Assembly: GCA_002099365.1 (NCBI GenBank)
Contig: MSED01000014.1
Coordinates: 1,674,001-1,738,000 of the forward strand
Direction of reading: 5' to 3'
DNA: 64,000 bases
Source of the DNA: Phialophora verrucosa
Lineage: Eukaryota > Ascomycota > Eurotiomycetes > Chaetothyriales > Herpotrichiellaceae
Below the pieces are notes generated by a model. It was not told the origin of the DNA, did not search any database, and saw nothing but the letters and a program-made list of their open reading frames with translations. Numbering within the stretch: position 1 is the first letter of the stretch; the number at the start of each line of letters is the position of its first letter. The position numbers and the translations under genes are program-made. Below, piece by piece: positions 32,754 through 43,097 of the stretch.

Positions 32754-33266
32754 TCATCTGTTCTCCTCTCCCCTGTATTGTGGGGGTGAGCGCCCCTGAT
32801 CACTATCGCCGGAGCTATCTTCGCCCGGTTCTGGGGAAGCAACAGACTTCCTCTTGGCGAACAACTGTTGGCTCTGTTGTCGTTGATGCTTTGCCTTGAG
32901 GTGCTTCAGCTTGTTGTCGGCTTCGCGCAATTTGGTCTCTAGGTCTTCGAGCTCGTATTTTCGGACGTTGACTGTTTCCTTTCTGTATAGTCGAGGGCCT
33001 GTTAGCGTCGGTCTCACTGATCCCACAGCCGCGGAAGGGAGGACCCGGCTGAGAACGTACTTCTGCTCTACTGATTCCTCCAAAGCGCCAATGCCATTGA
33101 GTTTGAAGAGATCGTCAAGCGCGGCAGAAAAGTCAAGAGCGATTGTTCTGGAGTGTACCAAGTCAGTGACTGCGCTCTGTCATGGTTGGGGAGGGCCGAC
33201 GTACGACTGAGGGCGTCCGCTGGGCTGGAAGCCTGCGTCGGGGGTCTGTTCGTTCGCGGTGTTCAT
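32754..33266 (-). CDS. Small coiled-coil protein, unassigned
   Basis: Three exons, 33266-33205, 33147-33061 and 32982-32754, give 125 residues. Both introns have GTACGT donors; the first has a clear CACTGAC branch point. A short polar leader precedes IALDFSAALDDLFKLNGIGALEESVEQKK, then a coiled coil (YELEDLETKLREADNKLKHLKAKHQRQQ) and an acidic Ser/Gly tail. I do not recognise the family. The clean splice structure and regular coiled coil argue that it is real; such small proteins are often subunits of larger complexes, but that is only a guess. It is divergent from the bromodomain gene. Confidence 0.75.
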
Positions 33267-34112
33267 GGTAAGAGAAATAAATTGTTGTGTCGGTCGAGGG
33301 ATAGGCGATACGTCTGACAATAGTTGGGAAGAGACTCAGGGAAGAGATGCGAGATGGACAGCTGTCGCGGTATGGAGTACTGTATCAATATGTTCGCCGC
33401 AAGGTGTACGCACACAAGGCAGCAGAATGCAAGCGAACGAGTCAGTTGACCGCGATCAGTAGGCAACTCCAAGAAGGCGTCAAGCACAGCCCAAGCAGAC
33501 TGCTTCCCGCTCTCATACGGTGCTTCCTGATGTTAAATCGAAGGCGTGGTTCCCGTCTGAGGCAGGTGACTGGCACATTCCTCCCAAATTGCGAATGCCC
33601 AGCATCTCATCAAAAGGGGCTCGCCGGATCGATGAGTTGCAGGACGGACCCTGAAGCGAGGGTTTGGGGCGCTCAGACTACAGCCTCTGGGGCCTCTAGG
33701 CTGCCCGGAGATGATTGGGCTGTGCCGATCTGCCCGCAACAATTGGCGGCCAGCACCACAAGTGCCTGAAACTGACGATTTGGGCGGACGGGGGGCGCTA
33801 GCTTAGCCAGACACAAATCGTGGGCCTTGGCTCCGCTGCTGCTGGCCGAGAGCCGCGACTTTCTGCGCTTCTGCTCTGCTCCCGCCTTTCCACTCGTGAC
33901 TTTTTCCAATTTTCGAGGCTCGACAAAGAGCGCCCTTCAATTTTCATTTCACCTCGACGCCCGTCACATCTCCACAGCCACTCACCGCGTCCGCTCCTCC
34001 TCTCCACGCGTCGCGTCTCTGCACTCTTACTCTTCAGCCCCGGGTGGCTGCTGGGAAGACGTCGCATCTTCGGGTCCGGCGACTGTGTCCACACGGTATT
34101 CGCTATGATGGG
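33267..34112. promoter_or_regulatory. Divergent promoter region, coiled-coil gene and bromodomain gene
   Basis: 846 bp between two divergent start codons. The right half, from about 33880, is pyrimidine-rich (CT runs), like a fungal 5' leader. No specific regulator site is recognised. Confidence 0.45.
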
Positions 34113-37052
34113 ATGCCTTCAATAAAAGCCTACACCCAGTATGAAACGCTCGCCTTCTGCCAGTCGGTCGCCTCTCATGGCTCCGATACAGCCGCCTTCG
34201 AGGACATCGCGATCGCCTTGAATGGCAACCACCTCATTCGCGATAGCGACACCTATGATCAGACTCGTCTCACCGCAGCTGCGTTGCAAGAGTTGTACAA
34301 TGACCTTCTCGCCGAGGAACGAGACGCGCAGAATATCCCTACTCTTAACGGGGACAATGGGTCGCCAAATGGCACAAATCCGCGAAAGCGAAAGTTGTCG
34401 CGATCGCCTGCGCCCGAGGACGAGACGCACATGGACGAGCAGAGGTCATTGGAGTCCCTGATGGGCAGGCTCTACGCGCGCTTCAGAGAGCAGATGATCA
34501 AGGAGGTCCAGCAGGAAGAAGAGGACTATTTCAAGCTGCAGACTGAAATCGCGCAGCTAGAGCACGAGGAATCCGAGGAACAAATTCAGCAGCCCGAAGT
34601 TAGCGAGGCCAGCAACGACCAGGTTCATCCGCAACCCGAACCATTCAAATCGACAGAAGACATAGCCGAGAAGGAGCATGTTGCTCGGGCGAGCTCACAG
34701 GCAACACCTCCGTCTGCACCGTCAGGTGTTAACGTTGCCCCAGCGGTCCAGGCCCCATCGACAGCACCACCTCCAGCAGTAGATACGAGGACGTCCCCCT
34801 CGGGACGGACTGGCTTGCCGCCACCTTTAGCGCCCTCGCATCCTCCGCCTTCTGCATCTCCTGCTCTGCCTCCCGCGAGGACATCGGCCGAACCACCTCA
34901 GGCAAGAGCTTCGCAACCGCCTCCAGCACCGCCGCCACAACACTCGCCGGGAGCTTTCCATCGCACTCTGCCTATCCCGTCGCCGCAACGACCAAATTAC
35001 GGCCCTATCAATCCTCAACATTTCCAGCCCGGACCCCAGGGTCAGCCTGTGCCGGTCCTGCCACAATATACGGGCTCACCGCATATGCTACCGCCCGCCG
35101 AGTATCCTCATCAAAAGCGTGGTAGTGCTTCACCCGCGCAAGGTAGAGGTTCTCCCGTCCCCGGCCAGCTTCAGCACCAGCAGCCGTACCCGGGATATCC
35201 TGGATACCCTCAACAGCCTCCCTGGCCGCACCATCCGCCCGCCCAGCAGCCGTACGGACAGCCCCCTCCGCACTTCCAGAATCAACCATATTACGTTCAG
35301 TCACCCACAAATCGTCCTGCCATGCAGTATCAGACACCACACCATCCGCAATATGCGCCATATCCCCAGAGTGCTCCCATTCACTACCCAGGGCAGCCAC
35401 CGCCTCCTCACGCGTGGGCACAGCCACAGCCCGGTCCACCCTACTATGGATACCATGGTTCGGCAAACGTGACACCTGTGACACCTGTTCCTCGAAGCGA
35501 CTCAAGGCAAATCATATCCAGAGGAAGATCATCCACCCCGTGGAAGCGACGTGCTCAGCCACCCGGCGGTGTACGGCCATCAAGCCCGACCCGACCAGAG
35601 AGAGAAGTTAGTCCCATCTCAGACACAGAGTCGCTCACTCAGGCCACGCACCCAAGCAAATCCCGGGGCAGGGCAGATCACAAAGTGGAGAAGAGCGATA
35701 TCACTCCGCGAGCAGCCGCACCGTTGGCTAGAGGCCGTCAGCCAGCCAGTACCACTCCGTCGGCATTTGCAGGATCGCGGTCTCATTCAGTAGCATCGTT
35801 TGCATCCGACGTGGCTACGGCCAAGGGCAAGAAGGGCGGAGCTTCTCACAGTATCAAAGCGGAGCCACCCAGTACACCTGCGGCGATCCCGTCTGATACG
35901 GAGCAGCAGCCACAAAGGACTACGGGCCGGCGCGGGCGAGCTCGCGCGACGACATTAGCTTCTAAGCCAGAGCCCGCTGTACCGGCTGGAAGCACCAACA
36001 AGCGAAAGCGCTCAGTTGGTCATGATTCGCCAAGCCCTGCACCACCAGTCGCTCGACAGCTACCGTCTCCTTCGGCGCCGGCTCTACCGCACCTTCAACA
36101 ACCTCCAATACAGCGCCAATTCTCTCTATCTCTCTCAAGTGATCCCTCACTCGTCGCAGTCACCAAGAACTTCAGCAAGACTTCGCAGCTGCTTCTCAAC
36201 GAAATCAACTCGCACAAGCTCGCTGGAATCTTCGCCAAGCCGCTCTCCGAAAGGGACGCGCCTGGGTATAAGGGCCTGGTTTTGAGACCGCAGGACCTGA
36301 AGAGCATCAAGGCAGCTATTTCAAAGGGTGGGAAAGCGGCATTGGCGGCAATTGAGGCGTTCGAGGAGAGAACAGGCAATGCAAATGCAGGGGCAGAGGA
36401 AGCAGACGGCGAAAAGACACCCACGCAGAACACTCCGGCCACAAGCTCGGCCGTTGGTCCTCATACCGGAGAAAGAGCTCTTGGAAATGGCGTCTATCTG
36501 ATTCGGGCGTCAGAAGACCTTGTCCCACCAAAGGGAATTGTTAATTCGGCTCAGCTTGAATTGGAACTCGTGCGCATGTTTGCAAACGCCGTCATGTTCA
36601 ATCCATTACCAAGCTCTGAGAGGGGCTTCGGACGCTCACTCCGTCTGCGCAGGAGAGGAGGAGACGTTGTACCTCAGCAGACGGCGGAACCCGACCAGCA
36701 AGCGGAGAGCAGCGAATCCGACGAAGGCTCGTCATCCGAGGTAGGGGGCATCATCTCCGACACCAGGGAGATGTTTGAGGATGTCATCGCCAGGGTGAGG
36801 AAATGGAGAGAAGCCGAACTGGAACGACTCGGCGGTCTTGGCGAGGCAGACGTGATGACTTCGACCCCGACAGCAGGGCCGTCCAAGGCCGCAACACAGG
36901 GAAGCGGCAGCGGCAATGTGAGCGCGGATCCTAGCCTGAGACAGTCCGAAAGCATGGAGAATGAAGACGAAACCGGTGGCGGGCACCCCAGTCCACCTCC
37001 CGCTGCCGCCGCAACAGGCACGGCAAGAAAGAGAAGGCGTGTCGCGGACTAA
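34113..37052 (+). CDS. Bromodomain protein, Bdc1/Brd8-like NuA4 subunit
   Basis: Single exon of 979 residues from the ATG at 34113; the open frame extends to 34044 but MPSIKAYTQYETLAFCQS is the likelier start. The N-terminus is a conserved helical block (residues 1-60) followed by a coiled coil near 110-165 rich in Glu and Gln. Residues ~190-480 are very Pro/Gln/Ser-rich. The C-terminal third, about 675-905, has a bromodomain-like unit (LLLNEINSHKLAGIFAKPLSERDAPGYKGLVLRPQDLKSIKAAI ... ELELVRMFANAVMFNP) split by a ~90-residue insert, with the Asn of MFNP as the acetyl-lysine-contacting candidate. This plan fits fission-yeast Bdc1 and animal Brd8, subunits of the NuA4 histone acetyltransferase. 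The tail ends in a basic KRRR motif. Confidence 0.82.
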   Translation: MPSIKAYTQYETLAFCQSVASHGSDTAAFEDIAIALNGNHLIRDSDTYDQTRLTAAALQELYNDLLAEERDAQNIPTLNGDNGSPNGTNPRKRKLSRSPAPEDETHMDEQRSLESLMGRLYARFREQMIKEVQQEEEDYFKLQTEIAQLEHEESEEQIQQPEVSEASNDQVHPQPEPFKSTEDIAEKEHVARASSQATPPSAPSGVNVAPAVQAPSTAPPPAVDTRTSPSGRTGLPPPLAPSHPPPSASPALPPARTSAEPPQARASQPPPAPPPQHSPGAFHRTLPIPSPQRPNYGPINPQHFQPGPQGQPVPVLPQYTGSPHMLPPAEYPHQKRGSASPAQGRGSPVPGQLQHQQPYPGYPGYPQQPPWPHHPPAQQPYGQPPPHFQNQPYYVQSPTNRPAMQYQTPHHPQYAPYPQSAPIHYPGQPPPPHAWAQPQPGPPYYGYHGSANVTPVTPVPRSDSRQIISRGRSSTPWKRRAQPPGGVRPSSPTRPEREVSPISDTESLTQATHPSKSRGRADHKVEKSDITPRAAAPLARGRQPASTTPSAFAGSRSHSVASFASDVATAKGKKGGASHSIKAEPPSTPAAIPSDTEQQPQRTTGRRGRARATTLASKPEPAVPAGSTNKRKRSVGHDSPSPAPPVARQLPSPSAPALPHLQQPPIQRQFSLSLSSDPSLVAVTKNFSKTSQLLLNEINSHKLAGIFAKPLSERDAPGYKGLVLRPQDLKSIKAAISKGGKAALAAIEAFEERTGNANAGAEEADGEKTPTQNTPATSSAVGPHTGERALGNGVYLIRASEDLVPPKGIVNSAQLELELVRMFANAVMFNPLPSSERGFGRSLRLRRRGGDVVPQQTAEPDQQAESSESDEGSSSEVGGIISDTREMFEDVIARVRKWREAELERLGGLGEADVMTSTPTAGPSKAATQGSGSGNVSADPSLRQSESMENEDETGGGHPSPPPAAAATGTARKRRRVAD

Positions 37053-37349
37053 GCGGTCGACGACATTGTGATGATGGAACGGACTGTGTCCGACGCATCT
37101 ATGTAGCGAGCGCCCTTGGATGGCACGAGTTTTCGAGGAGTGAAGGTCTGTAGCGCAAAGTCTGAGTCCTTGTAAGGACGAGCACGAGGAGAATAGATTA
37201 TCGGCCCATCAATGATTACCTCGTCGGCTCCTCTCATCTCATTTTCCGCATGCTGAAGTGATCACTGAGAATTCACAACCAGACCAGTGAACAATCAACC
37301 AAGAAAACAAGCAAAACGATTGTGCCAAGCGGCAGGTCAAATCGCGGTC

Positions 37350-37412
37350 TAAGCATCAGCATAAGCATCGGCATCAGTATTGACATAGCATCAGCATTGA
37401 CATAGGCATACA
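37350..37412. repeat. Imperfect AGCATC/GCATAA repeat
   Basis: Degenerate tandem copies of a hexamer-like unit (AGCATCAGCATAAGCATCGGC and variants, with TTGACATAGC interruptions). Confidence 0.6.
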
Positions 37413-37784
37413 TTCGCTTTTCATTCTCTAAATCCTCGCGCATGAATGCTCGACACAGTACGTGCTGCGTACTGTATCTCGAGCCGGTCCCACGACATGA
37501 CACGACACGACACAGCATGGCTTGCTACATACGTACGTACATAGGAATCCTCCTCCTCCCTCAATGACAAGCCATGCCATCGTTAATCTTGTGTGCGTTC
37601 CCGCTGGACCATTTCGACCCCTGTTGGACACTGGCCACGCAAAAGCGTTTGGAAGGATCACGTGCGTGGGCCAGGGAGAATAAGGGGGGCCAGAGGGATT
37701 TCAACCACCACCACACCCTCGACGGCCGGGACGTTTCCATCTCCACATGCTCCCGTCCACATTTCAGGAAACCTCCATCTCGCA

Positions 37785-37808
37785 CAGTCCAGTCCAGTCC
37801 AGTCCAGT
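37785..37808. repeat. Pentanucleotide repeat (CAGTC)n
   Basis: Four perfect CAGTC copies plus a partial fifth. Confidence 0.85.
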
Positions 37809-37968
37809 GCATGCAGTTGGGTTCGAGTTGGGTCGAAGTCGACAGCGATCCTCCCTTCCCGGTTTTCGCTTTTCTTGTGCTCGCATTTTGACGGCCAAAG
37901 CGAGGAAGGCAGGAGAAAATGCATGCAACGACAGGACGAGAGATGGACGTATACAGCGGCAACCACAG

Positions 37969-37988
37969 CAACAACAACAACAACAACA
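37969..37988. repeat. Trinucleotide repeat (CAA)n
   Basis: Six perfect CAA copies plus a partial unit. Confidence 0.85.
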
Positions 37989-38071
37989 GCATTGGTCCCC
38001 TCCAACACTCATACCCAGGCCTACACCCTGCTTGTCCCCTGTTCCACCCCCTTTCCACTCCCTTTTTTTAT

Positions 38072-38284
38072 TTATTTCCCCTTCATTCTCTCGCTGATCC
38101 ACGCCTTGGTGACACTGACGCCGGGGTACTCGACCTCAAATAAGATGCGGATACTCTCTGCGTCCTCGCCGTGGCGGGCTTTTTCCCGGACAAAGGCGTC
38201 GTGCTTGGTTGTCCAGTTGGAAGGGTGGCGTGACTTTGGCGATGTAGACGACTGCCTCGAGGACGATGTTTTTGCGCAAGGCAT
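38072..38284 (-). CDS. 70-residue helix-turn-helix-like protein
   Basis: A small ORF from the ATG at 38284, embedded in a longer open frame (to 38518) whose upstream part looks untranslated. The first 22 residues are Ser/Lys/Arg-rich. The rest has three predicted helices: SNWTTKHDAFVREKARHG, DAESIRILFEVEYPG and VTKAWISERMK, with tryptophans at the helix starts. The pattern is like a Myb/SANT or Clr5-type helix-turn-helix, which suggests a DNA-binding or chromatin role; that is inference. It stands 1.0 kb from its neighbours. Its compact alternation of charge and hydrophobic residues makes it more convincing than other short ORFs here. Confidence 0.5.
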   Translation of the reverse strand: MPCAKTSSSRQSSTSPKSRHPSNWTTKHDAFVREKARHGEDAESIRILFEVEYPGVSVTKAWISERMKGK

Positions 38285-39517
38285 TTCGAGGAGGTGCGTA
38301 GGATTGAGCGGGAGGCGATGACGGTTTGGAGATGATTGGGTGCTTGCTTGTTCGGTGATAGGAGTGAATGTTTGAATGAGCGAGTACGATCTCCGGAGAT
38401 GAAGCTCAATGCAATGCAAGGGGGTTTGTTTCACTTCGATCCGGCGCGGCGTGGTGACGGACCACAAGAAATTCGATCTTGCGTCGCCCCAGCTGAGATG
38501 TGCTGATGACAAGAGCAACAGGGTTACCGGCTCCTCGGTGATGCGACGCTAGGCGACGCAGCTGGGAACAAGGCGCTGTGTTGTTGCGGTCACAGACAAG
38601 AGTTGGCTGGCTCACTGATCGAAGGTGCTCACTTCACGTCCCGTAGTGGTAGAGGAGAGACTGGAAAGGGAACGAATGTTGTCCTGCTCGACAATGTTGA
38701 AGCGAAGAGGGAGCACAAAAGGAGCACAAGATCGGTCTTTTTGTACTTCTTGAGGATCTCAAATAACATCCCACCCTGCTTGCTCCGATGCAGTTGCCGC
38801 TTGCATACTCGTCCATATGCGACGGGGAAGTGGGCGGACGTTCTGTTTGCGATAGACAACAAGCAGATATCTGTCCTGGAGCAGTTGACAAAAACCAAAG
38901 GAATAGAAGCCGCAACCAACCAGTTATCCTCATGATTTCAAATTGCAACTGTTGCCATTCCGGCTTGACCTTCATCGACGGCGGATGTACGAGAGCGTCC
39001 TCCCGAAGACACAGCTTGCTGTCGAAGGCATGGAAATCCTCCCAATTGACAAATCGCAGCACGAGGAGCCGCTTGGAGACAGATGCATGCTTGAAAAGCG
39101 GATCCGGACGGGGTAAATCCGCTGGAGCATCTCTCATCGTTAGATTTCAGCTCGAGACGAATCCGTGGAATGCCAGCAAGCAACGGGGGTTGGGCTCCTT
39201 CGGCAACATTGAAATCGGTAATCAACAATATTTTTGCACTTTGAGGAATCTTCACATTAGTATGGACCACCCAGTTCTTCGTTCTGCATTTTCCAAATGA
39301 TGGACACCCCCGGATGCCGCTTTCCGTGTCCCCGTCATGTCGGCTGCCAGTAAATCCTCAAAAGCCTTCCCCTCCAACACCAATTAAGAACCTGTGAACT
39401 CTCGGGCCGTCCTCTATGCTTTTTGGATACCTGGATTCGTCAAGAATTTGTCATTCCGATTGGTAGTCATTATACACTAAATATATATGCATGACGATCG
39501 ATCGCGTCGAATAACGA
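38285..39517. other. Intergenic region with a possible remnant
   Basis: The minus frames at 38938-39270 and 38634-39137 contain gene-like pieces (KILLITDFNVAEG; LLVLRFVNWEDFHAFDSKL, KPEWQQLQFEIMRI). They may be a degraded gene, but no start, domain or splice pattern supports one. Confidence 0.25.
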
Positions 39518-40430
39518 TCATGAAAACACGCCGAAGCCGTTAGCAAACCATGCAAATGACATGACTGTGATGGCTGATGCTGTGAGGATAACACCCAGTG
39601 CTTGCTTCTCATGCACGGAGAGTGCCCCACTGCAAGTTGCGCATCTGAACTCGTTCAGCGGGGTGTAGGCTTGTCTGTATCTGGTAAGCAAAAGTAATTC
39701 AATGCTAGGAAAGGCGAGACACGTACGGTGTATACATGCCAAAAATATATTGCTCGTAGGCGGCCAAAAAGCCAGCAGACGGGACGTCCGTGATGTCTTG
39801 AGACGAGTCATGGATGATCAAGGTATAACTGGCGACGGGAAATGGATTGGTGGCGGTTGCGTACATCTCCCCGGTATCCCAGGTGAAGGCGCCTGTTTCC
39901 TCAACAGACATATTGGAAGTGAGGGTGTATGTTTGTGCATTCTGGGCACAGGAAGCCAACACATCGATGGCCGAGGGTGTCACCGATAGGGAAGTATAGT
40001 TCCAGGCGAATGTGACAAAATCTCCAACCTTGTAATATTGAGGCCCATCGATCAAAGCAGGAGTAATGAGTGCGACGCCGCCGGGTGGCAGCCGAGGGTC
40101 GATCGGAGTTGTCTTGGTGCTTGTTGTTCTTGTAGCATTTCCAGACCGCGAGCCCGAGCCTCCTGATCCAGACCCTGATGCGGATAGGGACGCCGAGGGC
40201 GTTATCGTCGTCCCAGACCTCGAGCCCGAAGCGGATTGACTGGCAGAGGTACTCGAGGCGTTGTCTCCGGTCGAAGAGGAATTATCGTCATTGTTATCAT
40301 TGTCTTGTCGACGGACAAGCAGGGCATCAACCTTGTTGTCAAGAGAATCCGGCCATGGCCAAGCCGAAGAGAGTGTGGTGAAGAGGAGGAGAAGGGCGGC
40401 AAAGGTAGGGAAAAGGCCGAAGCCCTTCAT
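39518..40430 (-). CDS. DUF7137-type secreted/membrane Ser-rich protein
   Basis: Two exons, 40430-39727 and 39674-39518, give 286 residues; the join yields MYTPQAYTPLNEFRCATC. The N-terminus is a signal peptide (MKGFGLFPTFAALLLLFTTLSSAWP), followed by an Asn/Asp run and a Ser/Thr/Gly-rich stalk (about 50-105). The folded part (IDPRLPPGGVALITPAL, YYKVGDFVTFAWNYTSLSV, TFTWDTG-like AFTWDTGEMY) is an Ig-like beta domain typical of fungal DUF7137 proteins. A cysteine pair (CATC) precedes a C-terminal hydrophobic helix (ALGVILTASAITVMSFAWF). It is probably a type I cell-surface or secretory-pathway protein with O-glycosylated stalk. Function in this family is not established. Confidence 0.82.
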
Positions 40431-41097
40431 GTCGGACACAAGAGCGTATTCAACGTAGGGAATTCGAACGATTGGCAGGTGGGTCGACGGCAGCTGTATT
40501 GATGATTGTCGTGTACGGGCTTCGTAGAGAGATAGGTATAGCACAACCTAGGGTAACGATCGAATTGAGATTCACAGAAGAGATAAACAATAATAGGGAC
40601 AGACGATGAGAGAGTGGTGAGGTGGAAGTGAGGTGAGGTTCACGAAAGGAGCGCAGGCGAAAAACGGTGTGTGTTCTGTGTCTCACCCTGGCGACGGAAG
40701 CCGCGACTCGGAGTCCACAACAAGTCGAAGAACAACGCGCCTCAGCCACTTCCCGCGGGCACTAACCGCCTCTGGTCTGACGTGTTTCTTAATTTGGCTC
40801 GTCCACTGGCTGAAGTTGCCAAGAACCTCACTCTGCTCTCAGTTTCATTCCATCTCCAGCGATCAGTTCGGACGGGATATAGGGAATGGCATTCTATGGA
40901 CAGTCCCATCGACCTCTCATAACGACAAAACCCAAGATCGGTACTCAAGATGCAAGCTCAAAGAGTAGATGAGGACTGCCTAAGCGCAACTCTTTCATTG
41001 ACAATGTCCGCCTCTGGCAGCTCACTCTCAGAGCCCAAATGACATGCTTTTCTCGCGACGGCGATGATGATTCTTGTCGTCGAAAGCTCTCCTCTTC
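40431..41097. other. Promoter region of the DUF7137 gene
   Basis: 667 bp with no supported ORF. Confidence 0.45.
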
Positions 41098-41625
41098 TCA
41101 CCTAACGACAGCTTCTTCCCAATCTAAAAATGCGTGTTCCGTGCTCTCCCCTTTTGAGTACTGCTGGCTGGCTGTGGCCCTTTCGAAATGTGGGACTGAC
41201 TGGTTGCCCTTTCGATCGTCGGCTCTTGTTACGGCGATACGCCTGCGTAGAATGTCCAGATCCGCTTGCAGCGTGGGATTGTGGTTCTGTCCGTCCTTGT
41301 AAGCCTCCAGGAGCGACGGCCCCATGTCAATGCCACGGCGGTTCTGCTCGCATTTGATGCTTCCATCTGGTGTTCGCTTCCTCTGTGCCGTTACTCCTTG
41401 GATCTTGTGGTCTTGATCGGAGGCAGGTGTGGTCGACATTCGATTTTGACTGTTGCCAACCATTACGCCGCAATAGCCGTATGTACCACCATCCTGAGAT
41501 CGACTTCTGCAAGGTGTAGACTTGTAGTCGGAGTTATCGTTGCATGCGTCCTTCACTTTCCAGTCCTGCGGATCCGAGTCTCCTGCTAAGCATGATCGAG
41601 CGATGGAAATATAACTTCGCGGCAT
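41098..41625 (-). CDS. Doubtful hypothetical protein
   Basis: A 175-residue open frame from the ATG at 41625. The second half (IDMGPSLLEAYKDGQNHNPTLQADLDILRRRIAVTRADD) has coding-like helix periodicity; the first half is Ser/Cys-rich without pattern. An internal ATG at 41436 may be a better start. No family recognised. It may be a real short gene, a remnant or chance. Confidence 0.3.
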   Translation of the reverse strand: MPRSYISIARSCLAGDSDPQDWKVKDACNDNSDYKSTPCRSRSQDGGTYGYCGVMVGNSQNRMSTTPASDQDHKIQGVTAQRKRTPDGSIKCEQNRRGIDMGPSLLEAYKDGQNHNPTLQADLDILRRRIAVTRADDRKGNQSVPHFERATASQQYSKGESTEHAFLDWEEAVVR

Positions 41626-43097
41626 TGCAAATTTCTTTGACGTCGATGTAGTCGACTGTCATTGAATCCGAGGAGAGACCACGTTATAGGTTACGGCATC
41701 AATTGATTATGCTCATTCCATCAACTGCCTCGGGGACAAAGTTCCATAGATGACTACTTCCGCGCAACTGAATGACGGATTAACCCTCGGCATATCTGAG
41801 TGAGTGAATCCGCTTGGTGTGGCCGGACTTGCAGTTGCCAGTCACCGCCATCTGGCCAGCTTCACATGACCTGCAAAAAATGCGACGAACATATTCAAGG
41901 GCCAGATTCACTACAACCGTGAAATCGAACGCTTTCCAGTAAGCATAAGTCGTCCTATGATGGGGACTGTTCTCACCCGTTGTGGCCTCCTCTTGACAGA
42001 TGGCATGTTGCCCACGAGCGACAGACAGGTCTTCCGGGTTCTGGGAGGTTAACTGATCAAAACCAGCACTGTCGAAGGAGCTTCTCCTCAAGGGAGTTCG
42101 GAATTGGGTCGTGAGGTTTCGATCTAGGTTCCGGCCACCTGTGTGCCCGCAATTTGCGGCGATTTGGTGAAGGCATAGCTTTGGTAGTTTGGCGAGTCAT
42201 CGAGCGAGGAAGTGAAGGCAAGAGGGCAGTGCAGTTGAGAGACATTGAACGTCCAATATCACAAGCTCCACGCCACGCCCATCCTACGGGTTGAGCGGCG
42301 ACATAGATGGCCTTCGCTACATGGAAACCTTCACCAGATCTTGCATCCACGTCAACCAGGGACCACGAAGTTAGTAGCATGCATCAAACCAGCTGATCAA
42401 TGGTTCGACGGTACCTGAAGGAACGTGCCCAAACAGAGAGTTGTTCACCTCCAACAGCCCCTTCGAACTTAGTGTCATTGACGCCGTGGCCGGCATGGTG
42501 GGGGGCTGAGCAACAACTACAACGGGGTGGTCATTCACACATCAGCAGTATTGGAGCCAGGACATTCTTGCGCGCCGTGCGAGCCCGTTGGCTCAATCGT
42601 TGCGATCTCAATGCGAACAAGAACCCAGTGTGCGGATATCGGTTTCGCGTAGAGTCCAAGTTGTGCGTTTGTAACGCCCATTCAGTTCGTCGATTGTGTT
42701 GTTCCAGATCCGTACCGCAAGCATCTCGGATTTCAAGCACAGGAGCAAAGCTAACACGAGCTTCTTGCTGTGTTCAGCCAGGCGCATAGCGTTTCGAATC
42801 AGTCAGCAGTAGGGCCTAGTCCGCAGGTGAGGACCCGAGGACCGGACATTTCGTAGGCTTTACGCGATTCGGAGCGGCGGCGGTGATCATCGCATGAGCC
42901 GGCCTCGAGATAGGGGATTGCTTCGAGGCGGAGCGAATTGATGTCCTTGTCGTCGAGCCACTGCCAAGGCGTAAGGCCAGTTGATGCGTGGTTCGGCTTG
43001 TTGGAAACTCGGTTCACAGGCCAATGATGCATATGTTGCTTATCAAAGCGAATGAATCATCTGGCAGATCCACCTTTATATCCATAACGCCTGGATC
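41626..43097. other. Interval without a supported gene
   Basis: Several minus-strand open frames (41780-42091, 42057-42380, 42799-43032) contain isolated plausible segments such as STGLTPWQWLDDKDINSLRL, but they do not join into a gene. The right end is the 3' flank of the Med27 gene. Confidence 0.3.

Larger units (their letters stand above)
37053..38071. other. Repeat-bearing intergenic region
   Basis: It contains three simple repeats listed separately. The minus ORF 37049-37237 begins MRGADEVIIDGPIIYSPRARPY and touches the end of the bromodomain gene; I see nothing to support it. ORFs at 37561-38102 mostly translate repeats. Confidence 0.4.

Noticed and set aside
38634..39270. Two overlapping minus frames as a frameshifted gene
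   Set aside because: Both frames cover the same bases and no domain or homologous order supports a join.
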